The position numbers and the translations under genes are program-made. A DNA stretch of 64,000 nucleotides from Linanthus parryae (taxonomy: Eukaryota > Streptophyta > Magnoliopsida > Ericales > Polemoniaceae): positions 20,085,001-20,149,000 of the forward strand of contig JALGPY010000003.1 in the NCBI GenBank assembly GCA_023055425.1, given 5' to 3'. The notes under the pieces were generated by a model that made no database searches, had not been told where the DNA came from, and saw nothing but the letters and a program-made list of their open reading frames with translations. Shown piece after piece: positions 44,241-55,000 of the stretch; the stretch's first letter is position 1, and each line of letters opens with the position of its first letter.

Positions 44241-45152
44241 TTAAAGAGATTTCAATTTGTCCATCAAGGTGTTCAAAGCCAAGCATGAAGACCCATCAAG
44301 ACCACTGGTGGCTTCTCCTGCCAATCTCTTCCACTCCATAGCTCTCTTCTTCAGTTTCAACCCCTCAACTCCTTCCATCAAATCCCTAACAAGTTTCTCC
44401 AGTTTCTCTCTATTCACATCACTGTCATCCACTTCCATCCCCACCGTCCACTCCGACCAAACATAGCGAGAGTTTGTCGGTTGGTCCGCAATCAAAGGCC
44501 AACAAATCATAGGAACTCCCGCCGACAGACTCTCCAGTATCGAACTCCACCCACAATGCGTGAAAAAGCCCCCCACCGATGGATGCTGCAACACTTCCTC
44601 TTGTGGGCACCATCCAGCAATCATACCTCTTTCTTTAATTTCTACCTCAAATTCTGGAGGTAGAACCGCGGACTCACCTATCACAAGATCAGGCCTAATC
44701 ACCCACAAAAAGTTGCATTGGCTGTTTGCGAGTCCCCATCCGATCTCTGTCAGCTGTTTGCTTGATATATGTGCCATGCTTCCAAAACATACGTAAATTA
44801 CAGAGCTCGGTTCTTTAGAATCTAGCCATTGGAGACACTCTGATTCTTCTGTCCGTAAGTTGATTCCACAAAAAGTTGCATACGTAAATTCCATTGGAGA
44901 CACTTTGATGGTATGATTAGCATTTGAAGGTGGTAAACCATCTGGAATTGTTTTGAACTGGAAACTCGGCAAGCCGTCTAGTGAATGGGGTCCTCTGGAT
45001 TTCAAGATGTGGTTGTGGTTGCGCTCTGTATTTACAAAGGTTATGTGACACCCCTTGTGATGTAGCAACTTTGCCAGTTTCACCATAGCTGAGATGTGAC
45101 TTTGAGCTGGAAATGGTATGCAAACTATGTGAGCTGGTTTACCACCCTCCAT
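44241..45152 (-). pseudogene. UGT85-like glycosyltransferase with internal deletion (303 aa), copy 3
   Basis: A continuous frame of 303 aa against about 480 for the family. Residues 1-80 are a normal UGT85-type start (MEGGKPAHIVCIPFPAQSH, KLAKLLHHKGCHITFVNTE, SRGPHSLDGLPSF). At about residue 85-105 the sequence jumps to the second-exon start (TEESECLQWLDSKEPSS), losing roughly 190 residues of the acceptor-binding domain and the intron. Residues 170-215 are the PSPG box with HCGWSS in place of HCGWNS. UGT85 enzymes glucosylate small molecules such as terpenoids or cyanohydrins. The open frame is preserved, but function is very unlikely. The phrase CCATTGGAGACACT occurs at the exon start and about 65 bp away at the deletion join (about 44890-44903), suggesting repair between short repeats. 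Confidence 0.92.
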
Positions 45153-46110
45153 TGTTGAACACCAAGCTCTATGTTTTATACTCTAGTCTCTACAAAGTTC
45201 TTGACTGCTATTCTCAGATGTATCTATCGAGTATATATATTATCTTTGAGGCGGTATTAAAGATTTCAACTTGGCAATAAATACAAATGTAACGGATTCA
45301 AACATCCATGAATATGATGGATGTATCAATAAAAAAAAAAGGGAAAACAATTAAATTATAACAGTAACTTAGTGCAACTATCCACTAGTTTGCAGTCACA
45401 AAGGGTGAACCGAATTGGTGATGCATAGCACCCCTCATATAATTTAGTACAGAAACATCTAAATCATGAAATAATTGCTGTGGTAATTTCTTTAACTGGC
45501 CATGTGGGGTTCTCCTATAAGGTAATAGCTTTTAGAACATTTCCTAAAAGGATAATGATACCAATCATAACTTGACACATAAGCAGTGTAGTCAAACGGT
45601 GAACAAAATTGGTGATATGTAGCGTACCCCCAATTGGTATGGAAACATTTAAATCATGAAATAGTTGATATGGTAGATTTTAACTATTTCATTTCACTTG
45701 CCATGTAGGGTTCTCCAACTGGTAGAAAATTTTTAGAAAATTTCCAGAAAAGATAATGATACCCATCATAACTTGACACATAAGTAGTATATTCAACGGT
45801 GAACAAAATGTGTGATATATAGTATTCCCTCATATAATTTATTATGGAAACATTAATATCATAAAGTGATCTTTATTGTATATAAATTAATTGTTATAGT
45901 ATATAATATTTCTTAGAGTTATAGGAAAATTCTATTTTACTACGTGTACTTGAAGATTGTCATCATCTTTTACTCCTGCTTTAACAGAAAAAAGTGAAAA
46001 ACTGTTCACAAAATGAAGCAGATTGGCAAGTGTCTTCTTCTAGTACTGCTTTAACAAAAAAGCTTTTTTTCACATGATGAAGCATATCAACAAAAGCAAA
46101 GACCGGACAC
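45153..46110. other. UGT 5' flank with three-copy tandem repeat
   Basis: The UGT promoter side (minus strand) has a TATATATTAT-rich area near 45226-45245. From about 45385 to 45870 three imperfect copies of a 194-200-bp unit start near 45404, 45598 and 45798 (shared: GGTGAAC.AAATTGGTGAT, AATCATAACTTGACACATAAG). No gene seen. Confidence 0.75.
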
Positions 46111-46549
46111 TAAGTGCATGTTTGGTTCAGGATTAAAATCTCATTTGAGATTAAAATCTGACAAAAAATTTAATCTTGTTTGTTTCGAAGATTTTTTGAG
46201 TCAGATTTTAATTTAAGTTGGCTAATAATCTGCAGATTATATAATCTCCGATTTTGGAGATTTTTTGTGTGTAACGTTTGAAATACCATACTCTATCATC
46301 TCGTTAATGCATGAATTGTTAATTTGTGCAAACGTGTAACATCTTAGACCTATCATAAGTTCAAATAAAGACATTTATCGTAAATTTGATAGTAAAAGGT
46401 ACAGGTGTTGCCAAACGCAATTAAATTTTAATTCAAGATTTTCAGTGCATCCCAAACAGTTTTCAGATTATAATTTCAGTCAGCTTATTCGCCCCAGATT
46501 ATTTTCATCAGATTATTGAAATTTTAAGCTGGAACCAAACAGGCCCTAA
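46111..46549. mobile_element. Tourist-like (PIF/Harbinger) MITE
   Basis: The element spans 46114-46546 (433 bp). The left end GTGCATGTTTGGTTCAGGAT and the right end (reverse complement) GGGCCTGTTTGGTTCCAGCT form imperfect TIRs of about 27 bp. It is flanked by TAA at 46111-46113 and 46547-46549. A 3-bp TAA/TTA duplication with GG(G/C)C.TGTTTGG ends is typical of Tourist MITEs. Non-coding and AT-rich inside. Confidence 0.85.
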
Positions 46550-47039
46550 GGTTCCGTTTGGGCAAAGGACTTAAAGGTGGGATTTCTATGTCCAATGCAG
46601 CGGGATGGGCTTCGAAATGCTCACCAAAACCAAAGTGGCCCAGCTTTTTAAGGTGGGTTGGATGGGTACATAGGACTGGGTATTTTTCAAGTTGGTTAAG
46701 TTAGTTGGGCTGGGCAAGAATGTGTTGGGCTTGGTGTCTTACTAACCCTTAGCTAATGAAGAAGAGGCTGTTTGGCTAAGTGAATCAGGAAGAGGCTGGT
46801 AGGGCTGGGCCAGAATGTGGTGGGCTTGGTGAAGTCTTCAACCAAGTCTTTCAACCACCTGGCTCTGTGTTTGAATTTCACAATGCTTTTTACTTCTTGA
46901 CTTCTATTTCAAAGCTTCAAAAAACTTGATAAAATCAGGTTCTGTGATTTAACTATACAATCCACTAACTGTGTGAACCAGATATTGGACACAAATCATT
47001 TCACATTCGCGAGATCCAGCAGTGTCTTTTCTTATCCAG
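46550..47039. other. Intergenic, no gene seen
   Basis: It contains two loosely repeated phrases (GGGCTGGGC.AGAATGTG.TGGGCTTGGTG near 46708-46735 and 46803-46830). No coding evidence. Confidence 0.5.
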
Positions 47040-47149
47040 CAGAGTCGATAAAGTAAGAGATCACCACTCGTTTGCTAATACTGAAATTTGCAGAGTATCT
47101 CAATATAACACAGCAACAACAAATAGAGAGGCTCTCTAGATGTAGCGTA
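47040..47149 (-). pseudogene. UGT-relic left part, split by Copia element 1
   Basis: AGATCACCACTCGTTTGCTAA...GCAGAGTATCT...ATAGAGAGGC matches 2331-2445 in the flank of the other UGT relic. The match resumes at 50611 on the far side of Copia element 1, which therefore landed inside this relic. Confidence 0.7.
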
Positions 47150-47154
47150 TCGAG

Positions 47155-47288
47155 TATAGGAACTGTATGAACTAAATAGCAATTACTTTAGACCTAGCTT
47201 CTAATAGTTTCTTGGTATTCTATATAAAGAAATGTAGTCCTGCACCATTATTCATTCAATACAATTCATTATTCCATCTTGTCTGTCA
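47155..47288 (+). repeat. Copia 1 5' LTR (134 bp)
   Basis: Contains TATA-like CTATATAAAG at about 47220-47229. Ends TGTCA before the primer-binding site. Confidence 0.9.
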
Positions 47289-47395
47289 TGGTGTCAGAGC
47301 AGAAGATCCGCGTCTTCTCTCAAAACCCTAACCCTAACCCTAGCCGCCCCACACTCTGAACAGCCCCACCGTTCGACGATCACGGCGCAGCCACC

Positions 47396-50300
47396 ATGGC
47401 TCAAACCACGCCGTTTTTCTCTTCCGCTCCCGCTGTTTTCGACGCCACCAAACCCCTGGTGGTGATCAACCCTACCAATGCCATCAAAACACTTGATGTT
47501 GGCAACTACACCCTCTGGCAGTCACAAACCCTCTTCACCCTACGAGGGCATGGGCTTGCTGGGTTTATTGATGGCACGATCCTCCCACCGCCACCAACTA
47601 TGACGAAACAGGATATTGCTGCAGCTCAGAAGCAGACAACGACCGAAACCACCGCTGCCTCCACCGGTACCGGCACTGCCTCGTCTGGCGTGTCCGAATC
47701 CACCTCCGACACTTCGGCTACGCCATCTGCTGGACAAGTGGTCCCTAATCCAAGCTACATTGCTTGGTACTAGCAGGATCAGTTGATCGCTGCATACTTA
47801 GTCAGTACTCTGACACCCACGGCGTTCTCCCATGTCGCACGCGCACAATCTGCGGTTCAGATCTGGGATACACTTCGCAAAATCTACACTAAACCCTCCA
47901 GGAGTCATATTATGCAGATCAAGGAGAACCTGAAGCGTCCTCTCCAAGGAACTCGCACAATTGCGGAGTTTCTCCGTTTTGTCAAAAACAAAGCCGATGA
48001 ACTCGCCCTCCTTGGCAAACCCATGGACGAAGTTGATGTGGTTGTTCGGATCTTACAAATCAAAACATTATTTTCTGAAAATGGTGGTGAGTACATTGGT
48101 CTTCGTGACTATCTGGCGTCCAGTGGAATCTCACATCTTACATCTCCACCTCCCACGCCTGAGCATAATGGATACGCCGAGCGCCGACACCGGCACATCG
48201 TCGAAACTGGTCTAGCTATTCTCCACCATGATTGTTTGCCCAGTACCTACTGGCCCTATGCCTTTGCCACATCTGTCTATCTCATCAATAGACTTCCCAC
48301 CCGTACTCTCAACATGGTGTCTCCCTTCGAAGTGATTTTTAAACAAACTCCCAACTATCTCAAGCTTCGCATCTTTGGTTGTAGGTGCTATCATTGGTTG
48401 CGTCCCTACACCTCCCATAAGCTTGAGCCTCGATCTGTTCCCTGCATCTTTGTTGGCTACTCCCTTACTCAGAGTGCATATCTATGTCTCAATCCCGTCA
48501 CTCATCGCTTGTATGTCTCCAGACATGTCCAGTTTGATGAGTCTCAGTTTCCCCTATCCCCATCACTTCTTCCTAGCACTAACACCGAGCTTCCTTCTGA
48601 TGACTGGTTCCCTTCTGTCCAATTCTTAACCCCTGTGGTGGCGCCCCCCACTGATCCCTCTGTTCCTTCCCCTCAGCAGTACTCTGGGTTACGGTACAGT
48701 AGACGGCCTAGACCGTCGGCTCCACCAGCATCTTCTAATCTAGTGGCCCCCACGGCCTCGCTGGACCCTGTGGTTCCCAGATTTGCATCGGATTCTCAGG
48801 AAACGGCTCCCTCTTCAGTTTCTGCGGGTCCTTGAGTTCCGCCTAGTCATGGCATGGTTACCCGCTCTAAAGATGGAACACTACCGCCTCGTCAGAAGTA
48901 CTCTCTCAGTGCCACACTCAGTTCTTCAGATGCTGAGCCGTCTACAGCCACTCAGGCTTTGCGTGACCCTCAGTGGCGGTCTGCTATGGCTGCCGAGTTT
49001 GATGCTCTCCTGAGCAATGACACTTGGGACTTAGTTCCTGCCACTTTCGGACAAAATCTGGCTGGTTGCCGGTGGGTGTTTCGCATCAAGCGACGACAGG
49101 ATGGCTCTGTTGACAGGTATAAAGCCCGGCTTGTGGCCAAGGGTTTTCATCAGCGCCCTGGTATAGAATATAATGATACTTTCAGTCCGGTTTTGAAGCC
49201 GACTACCATTCGTGTTATTCTCGCTATTGCTGTCAGTCAGGGTTGGCCACTGAAGCAGTTGGATGTCAACAATGCCTTCCTACAGGGTACTCTTCATGAG
49301 GATGTATTCATGGCTCAGCCTCAGGAGTTCATTGACCGGGATCGTCCTACTCATGTATGTTGCCTTAAAAAGGCGATCTATGGCCTTAAACAGGCTCCAC
49401 AGGCTTGGTACGCTGAGTTGCGCCAATTTCTTCTACAACAGGGGTTCACTAACTCCAAGGCCGACACCTCTCTTTTTATGTATCGTAGTTCAGGCACGGC
49501 TGTATTCCTTCTGGTTTAAGTTGATGACATCATTGTTACAGGTTCTGATGCTTCCCATGTCCAGAAGTGTATCTCTGCCTTGTCTCACAGGTTTTCTCTC
49601 AAAGACTTAGGTGACTTATCTTATTTTCTGGGAGTTGAGGTTCTTCGCCATCGTGACGGTTTGTTGCTCTCTCATAGTGGTTATGTTCGTGACCTCCTCC
49701 AGCGACAGGGCATGACCGATGCCAATCCGGTTCAGACTCCGCTGGATCCATCTGCAACTCTCTCACTCACTAGTGGTTCGGCTCTCTCAGATGCTACTGC
49801 TTATAGGACTGTTGTTGGGAGCTTGCAGTACTTGTCTCTTACAAGGCCGGATATTGCCTATGATGTTAACAAGTTGTCTCAGTTCATGCATCGCCCCACC
49901 ACTACTCACTGGCATGTTGTCCAGCGTCTTCTTCGCTATCTACAGGGTACTCTCGATATGGGAATTGTTATTCGTCGTGGTCCGGCTTCCCTCTATGCCT
50001 TTTCCGATGCTGACTAGGCAGGGTACAAGGATGATTTTTGCTCTACGACTGGTTACTTGGTCTACATCGGTGGTTCCCTCGTAGCTTGGAGTTCTAAGAA
50101 GCAGAAGACTGTGGCTCGATCGTCTACTGAGGCTGAGTATCGTGCTGTGGCTGCCACTTCTGCTGAGTTATGTTGGGTGTCTTATCTGCTTGCTGAACTT
50201 GGCGTTACCCTCAGCTCCTATCCGGTTATTTACTGCGACAATATTGGTGCCACTTACATCTGCTCCAATCCCGTTTTCCACTCTCGCATGAAGCATCTGG

Positions 50301-50500
50301 CATTGGATTTCCACTTTGTGCGCGAACAAGTTCAGGCTCGTCAACTACGTGTCTCTCATGTTTCCTCAGCTGATCAGCTTGCGGACTGTCATACCAAGGC
50401 TCTTTCAAGAGTTACGTTTCTTGGTCTTCGTGGCAAGATTGGAGTCTTCTCTAGATCCTCCATCTTGCGGGGGCGTATAGGAACTGTAGGGAGTAAATAG
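47396..50500 (+). pseudogene. Copia 1 gag-pol, single frame with four stops and an internal deletion
   Basis: All parts are in one phase. gag starts at ATG 47396 (TLDVGNYTLWQSQTLFTLRGHGLAGFIDG) and runs to about 48065, then joins directly to late integrase (FSENGGEYIGLRDYLASSGISH, PEHNGYAERRHRHIVE), so the zinc knuckle, protease and early integrase are deleted. RT follows from about 48985 (WRSAMAAEFDALLSNDTWDLVP, QLDVNNAFLQGTL), then RNase H (STEAEYRAVAATSAELCW, QLADCHTKAL). Nonsense codons: TAG 47771-47773, TGA 48833-48835, TAA 49517-49519 (at the Tyr of the YVDD motif), and TAG 50015-50017 (at a conserved Trp). No frameshift is seen. It cannot encode active enzymes. Confidence 0.92.
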
Positions 50501-50609
50501 CAATTACTTTAGACCTAGCTTCTACTAGCTTCTTGGTATTCTATATAAAGAGATGTAATCCTGCACCATTATTCATTCAATACAATTCATTATTCCATCT
50601 TTTCTGTCA
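50476..50609 (+). repeat. Copia 1 3' LTR (134 bp)
   Basis: Same length as the 5' LTR, with about 8 substitutions (for example TGTATGAAC versus TGTAGGGAG). Confidence 0.9.
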
Positions 50610-50610
50610 T

Positions 50611-50860
50611 TGAGTTCACTAACTTGATGTAATATTCTAGGGAAACGAAGCTGAGGACGAAACCCAAAATTCTTCATACAGCCATTGAAACTTATGTCTT
50701 GAAGTTGAAGATACTCATGTCTGCAAAAGTATAATTAGCATCTGAAGGTGGCAAATTTGGAATCATTTGAAATGGAAATTCGACAAGCATCTAATGACAC
50801 GTGGCCCTCTTACTCTGAGTATAGCTGTGGTCTTACCCTGTATTCACTATAACACAAAAT
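50611..50860 (-). pseudogene. UGT-relic right part
   Basis: TTGAGTTCACTAACTTGATGTAATATT onward matches 2452-2690 (TGAGTTCACTAACTTGATATAATATT...CTGAGTATAG.TGTGGTCTT.CCTGTATTC). On the minus strand it corresponds to broken UGT N-terminal sequence. Confidence 0.75.
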
Positions 50861-51119
50861 GGTTAAACAATGACACAAGAAATCCCCAAAGGGCAGAGAG
50901 AGTTGCATGACAAAAGTTTTTTAAGACTTCAAAATATGACTTGTCCTTGCAGATTTATATGAGAAGAAGCTCTAACAAGTTTCAATAACTAGGATAGAAT
51001 GCAAATAGAAGACCAACAAAAAAGTCAATTGAGTAAAATGTTGAGTAGGAGGTGCTTTGACTTGCAACAATTAAACAGTCTACAATAAGAAGCACGGCAA
51101 TTGAAGGAAAGCTCAGAGA
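50861..51119. other. Intergenic, no gene seen
   Basis: AT-rich DNA without recognisable coding sequence or repeats. Confidence 0.5.
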
Positions 51120-51575
51120 AAAGAAACTTCGCCGCCTTCATTGTCAGGGATTCTCCATTGCATTATACTTGTAAATGGTTGGAATAACAGGATGTCCACA
51201 AAATTGGGAGATGATTAAGCTGATGGAGGTAGCTATGCATGCCGTCCTGGTGAAATCCTACCCCACTTATAGTAGCACTGTAAGGCACCAACACCACAAT
51301 GGGAAAGATTCCAGTGGCGGAAACATATGCCAAGAGTTGCATATCCTTTGGAATCACTGTAGGGAAAATAACTACTGTAGTAAGAGTAACAAAGAGAGAT
51401 CTTCCCCTTAATTTCCATTTCTCAACATTCATAAAGAATGTGGAGAACAACTTATCTAAGTTGTCTCTCCATTATGAGGAGCCCCACACATGTAAAGTAG
51501 AACTCCTGGTTAGTCAGCACTGAAGTAGAATTCTGGTTGTCTTTACGAAGCCCTTGGCAGCAATCGTGTTGTAAC
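51120..51575 (-). pseudogene. AVT1-like amino-acid transporter fragment, left arm of an inverted duplication
   Basis: The minus strand gives FFMNVEKWKLRGRSLFVTLTTVVIFPTV, then MQLLAYVSATGIF and ISGVGFHQDG, recognisable as transmembrane segments of plant AVT1-type vacuolar amino-acid transporters (family pattern: K.LFVLL..L.ILPTVWLRDLSVLSYISAGGV). Upstream, NQEFYFTCVGLLIMERQLR continues with a stop. Only a middle piece is present. The right arm, in opposite orientation, is at 51590-51709 plus 56796-56920. Confidence 0.7.
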
Positions 51576-51589
51576 TTCTTATGGAAGTC

Positions 51590-51709
51590 TCTGCATCACA
51601 TATTACAACACGATTGTGGCCAAGGCATTTGGAAAGAGAACCATAATTCTATCTTCACAACTGGCTAACCTCGAGCTCTATTTGATATGTGTGGGGCTCC
51701 TCATCATGG
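51590..51709 (+). pseudogene. AVT1-like fragment, right arm part 1
   Basis: The plus strand reads YYNTIVAKAFGKRTIILSSQLANLELYLICVGLLIM, then is interrupted by Copia element 2. The arm centre is near 51580, where GCAATCGTGTTGTAA faces TTACAACACGATTG. Confidence 0.7.
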
Positions 51710-52029
51710 TGACATAGCAATTAGGGTTAGTGAGAGAGAAGAGGAAGATGAAAATGAAACGATGAAGAACTGCTGTATATTCACTTGATTCATGAACGGA
51801 TACAGAGAGACAAATATATACAATGAACCAAAGATATGACCGTTGGATTGTAATCCAACGGTAGGAAAATAATCATCATCTAACCCTAAAGCTGTTGGGC
51901 CAAATACAACCCGGAAATGGTATTGGGCTTGATAAACAAAGGTCCAAACATACAAGCAACAGGCCCAAAGTAAATGAGAGAAGGCCTGATCCATTATGTG
52001 CAGCCCAAAACTATATTTAGCTGCTATTA
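51710..52029 (-). repeat. Copia 2 3' LTR (320 bp)
   Basis: Pairs with 56471-56790. Differences seen: GACATAGC versus GACAGAGC, AACGGATAC versus AACGAATAC, ACCCGGAAA versus ACCCAGAAA. Confidence 0.93.
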
Positions 52030-52036
52030 CCCCCTC

Positions 52037-55000
52037 TTAAAGTAATGGCGGAGGTGCCGACATTATTTTAGACTTGAGCGCATGAAATTGTGGTGCTGGA
52101 AGGGTCTTGGTGAAGAAATCTGCCAACTGACCTGTAGAAGACACAAAAGAAACTATAAGTTCTTTGTTTAGAGCCTTTTCACGCACGTAGTGGTAATCAA
52201 TTTCGATGTGTTTTGTACGTGCGTAAAAAAGGGGATTTGCAGAAAGAGCTAAGGCAGATTGGTTATCAGTCCAGATTTGAGGAGTAAGAGAAATTTGAAT
52301 ACGTAAATCAAAAAACAGCAACTTCAACCAAGACAAGTCAGCAGCTGCAGTGGATAAGGCCCTGTATTCTGCTTCGGTGGATGAACGGGCCACTGTGGCC
52401 TGTTTCTTGGAGGCCCAGTGGACTGGGTTGTGCCCAAGTAGAACTAGGAGGCCCTTTGTGCTACGACGATCCGTTGGGTTACCAGCCCAATCAGCATAGG
52501 AATAAATGTTAATAGGCAAAGAATTATCAGAATAGTATAAGCCATGAGATTTAGTGCCATTCAAATATGGTAAAATACGTTTTGCACCGCTAAGATGTAA
52601 ATCAGTAGGCTTGTGCATGAATTGGCACAAATGATTCACCGCAAAAGCAATATCAGGTCGGGTGAACGTTGAATATTGTAAACCACCCAATAATTGTCGA
52701 AAAACAGTGGGTTCTTGCAATAATGTGCCTTGTGTGAGGTGGTATTTCACTCCAGAAGCCAAAGGAGTAGAACAAGGCTTGGAGGGAGTCATGTTGAACT
52801 TTGCAATAAGGTCAGTAGTGTATTTTTCTTGAGTAATAGTAATACCAGCTTTGGTACGAGAATTTTGAAGGCCTAAAAAATAGGTAAGAGGCCCCAAATT
52901 TGTCATTTGAAATTCTTTGTTGAGTAAAGAAACAAGAGTTGTAATATAAGAGCTGTCATTGACCGTAACAATTATATCATCAACATAGAGGAGTAAAACA
53001 GTTAAACGGTTATTGTGATGACGAAGAAAAAGAGATGAATCTGAATGTGCTGATTTAAAGCCAAGAGATAACAAATAGACAGTGAAGCGTTCAAACCAAG
53101 CCCTAGGGGATTGTTTTAAAGCGTAGATTGACTTGTGAAGAAGACACACATGTTTGGGAAATTTTGGATCAACAAACCCAGCAGGTTGCTTCATGTATAC
53201 TGTTTCACGAAGAAAACCATGAAGGAAAGCATTTTTTACGTCTAATTGCTGCAAAGGCCAAGAAAAGTTGGCGGCTTATGCCAAAATAGTGTGTATTGTT
53301 GCGTGTTTAACAACAAGACTAAAATTTTCATCGTAGTCTAACCCTTGTGTTTGGTGAAACCCTTTAGCCACAAGACGTGCTTTGTGGCGGGAAACAGTAC
53401 CGTTAGGGTTATACTTAGTTTTGAAGACCCATTTGTTCCCAATGACATTGGTGTTTGGTGGTAAGGGTACCAACGACCAAGTCTGCTGCTGTTTGAGGCT
53501 TAAAAATTCCTCATTCATTGCTTTTAACCACTGAGGTGGTTTAGAAGCCTCAGAAAAAGTGAGAGAATCACTGAGTGCAGTGGGTGAAGTGATTGTAAAT
53601 CCAACATGAAAGGGAGAAGAAGAAGTAGAAGTGTAAAAAAGCTGATTTTCTTACTGATACCCGACTTACTACGAGTCTGCATATGATGAGATGGAAGGGG
53701 TTGGGGGTTAGTCATCACTGGGCTTGGAGAATTTGCCAAGCCCGAACTGGAACTTGGTGTCTGCTGTCCAGAAGCTACTGGGGGCGCAGTAGTGCTGGGA
53801 TCAGCAAGAGCATCAGAAACAGCAGGCTGCAGCTCCCTGTCATTGCCCTCAGAAAGTCCAGGAGAATGCACATATATGGGAGGTGCATCACTTGGGCAAG
53901 CACGTGTAGTATCTGTAATGGGATCCTCAAATTGTTGCATATATATGGGAGGTGCAAAGCTATGAGGATCAAATGGAACAATACTGGGAGAAACTCCTGC
54001 ATTCACAGAAGTAGTAGAAGAATCAGTAGAGTCTGAAGTAGATGAGTGTGCATAAGGAAAAGTAAAATCATCAAAAATAACGTCACGACTAATAAAGAAT
54101 TTGTGTGCAGTACGATCAAAACATAAGTAACCCTTATAACCATCAGCATAACCAAGGAAGACACATTTTTTGGTTTTCGGATCCAATTTGGAAGACATGT
54201 AAGGTCTCAGATATGGGTAGCATAAACAACCAAAAACTTTGAGATGGTATTAGTCAGGTTTAGATTTAAACAACAATTCAAAGGGTGATTTGTGTGAAGT
54301 GTTAGAACTAGGCAGTCTGTTAATTAAATAAGTTGCAGTTGCTATTGCATGATACCAGGAAGTTTTAGGAAGAGAAGCATTATGAAGTAATGTAACTGCA
54401 GTTTCAGTAATATGACGATGTTTCCTCTCTGCAACCCCATTCTGTTGGGGTGTATGAGGACAAGATTTTTGTTGAATTATTCCACTATCACTTAAGACTT
54501 GTTGAAAAAGAAAAAGAGGTAAATTCACCACCACCATCAATTCTGACGATCTTAATAAAAGAGTTAAGCAGTTTCTCAATAAACAACTTGAATTTGATAA
54601 AAACACTAGTAACTTCAAATTTATGTTTGAGAGGAAAAAGCCAGGTAAATCTTGAAGCATCATCAATGAATAGAACATAATATCTATAACCATTAAATAA
54701 AAGAGTTGAGGCAGGACCCCAAACGTCACTGTGTAACATATGAAGAAGAGTAGTAACAACTGTTTTTGATAATTTATAAGGTAATCTATGCATTTTCCCA
54801 GCTAAACATGCATCACAGAGAGAACTAGAAGCAGAAATAGAACATGAACCAGAACAATTTAAACATTTAGACAAAACAGAGTTTGTTGGGTGGCCTAAAC
54901 GAGAATGCCACAAAGGAAATTTAACACGTTCACCCAAGTTGGCTTGAGGACCAGTCTTGATTGACATGGAGGACAAGGGGTAGACACCATTTTTACTTTG

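Larger units (their letters stand above)
42787..44838 (-). repeat. 684-bp tandem triplication of a UGT 3' exon plus 3' UTR
   Basis: Units are 42787-43470, 43471-44154 and 44155-44838. Only about three base differences are visible between units (for example GGTCCGC/GGTTCGC, CTCAGTCAG/CTCTGTCAG, CCATAAAGC/CCATATAGC). The junctions join 3'-UTR sequence TCCATA to exon sequence with a 2-bp TC overlap, consistent with microhomology-mediated or unequal duplication. Near identity means recent origin. Confidence 0.97.
47150..50614 (+). mobile_element. Copia element 1 (defective, short LTRs)
   Basis: LTRs of 134 bp at 47155-47288 and 50476-50609 differ at about 8 positions, so this is an older insertion than the Tat element. 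Both start TATAGGAACTG and end CTGTCA: a TA...CA rather than TG...CA terminus. Flanks TCGAG (47150-47154) and TTGAG (50610-50614) are a 5-bp target duplication with one change. A primer-binding site TGGTGTCAGAGC (47289-47300) resembles the initiator-tRNA-Met site TGGTATCAGAGC, and a polypurine tract GCGGGGGCG precedes the right LTR. Inserted in a UGT relic. Confidence 0.92.

Noticed and set aside
43113..44796. Repeated plus-strand frames (60-78 aa) across the UGT array
   Set aside because: They are antisense shadows of the UGT exon, repeated because the exon is triplicated.
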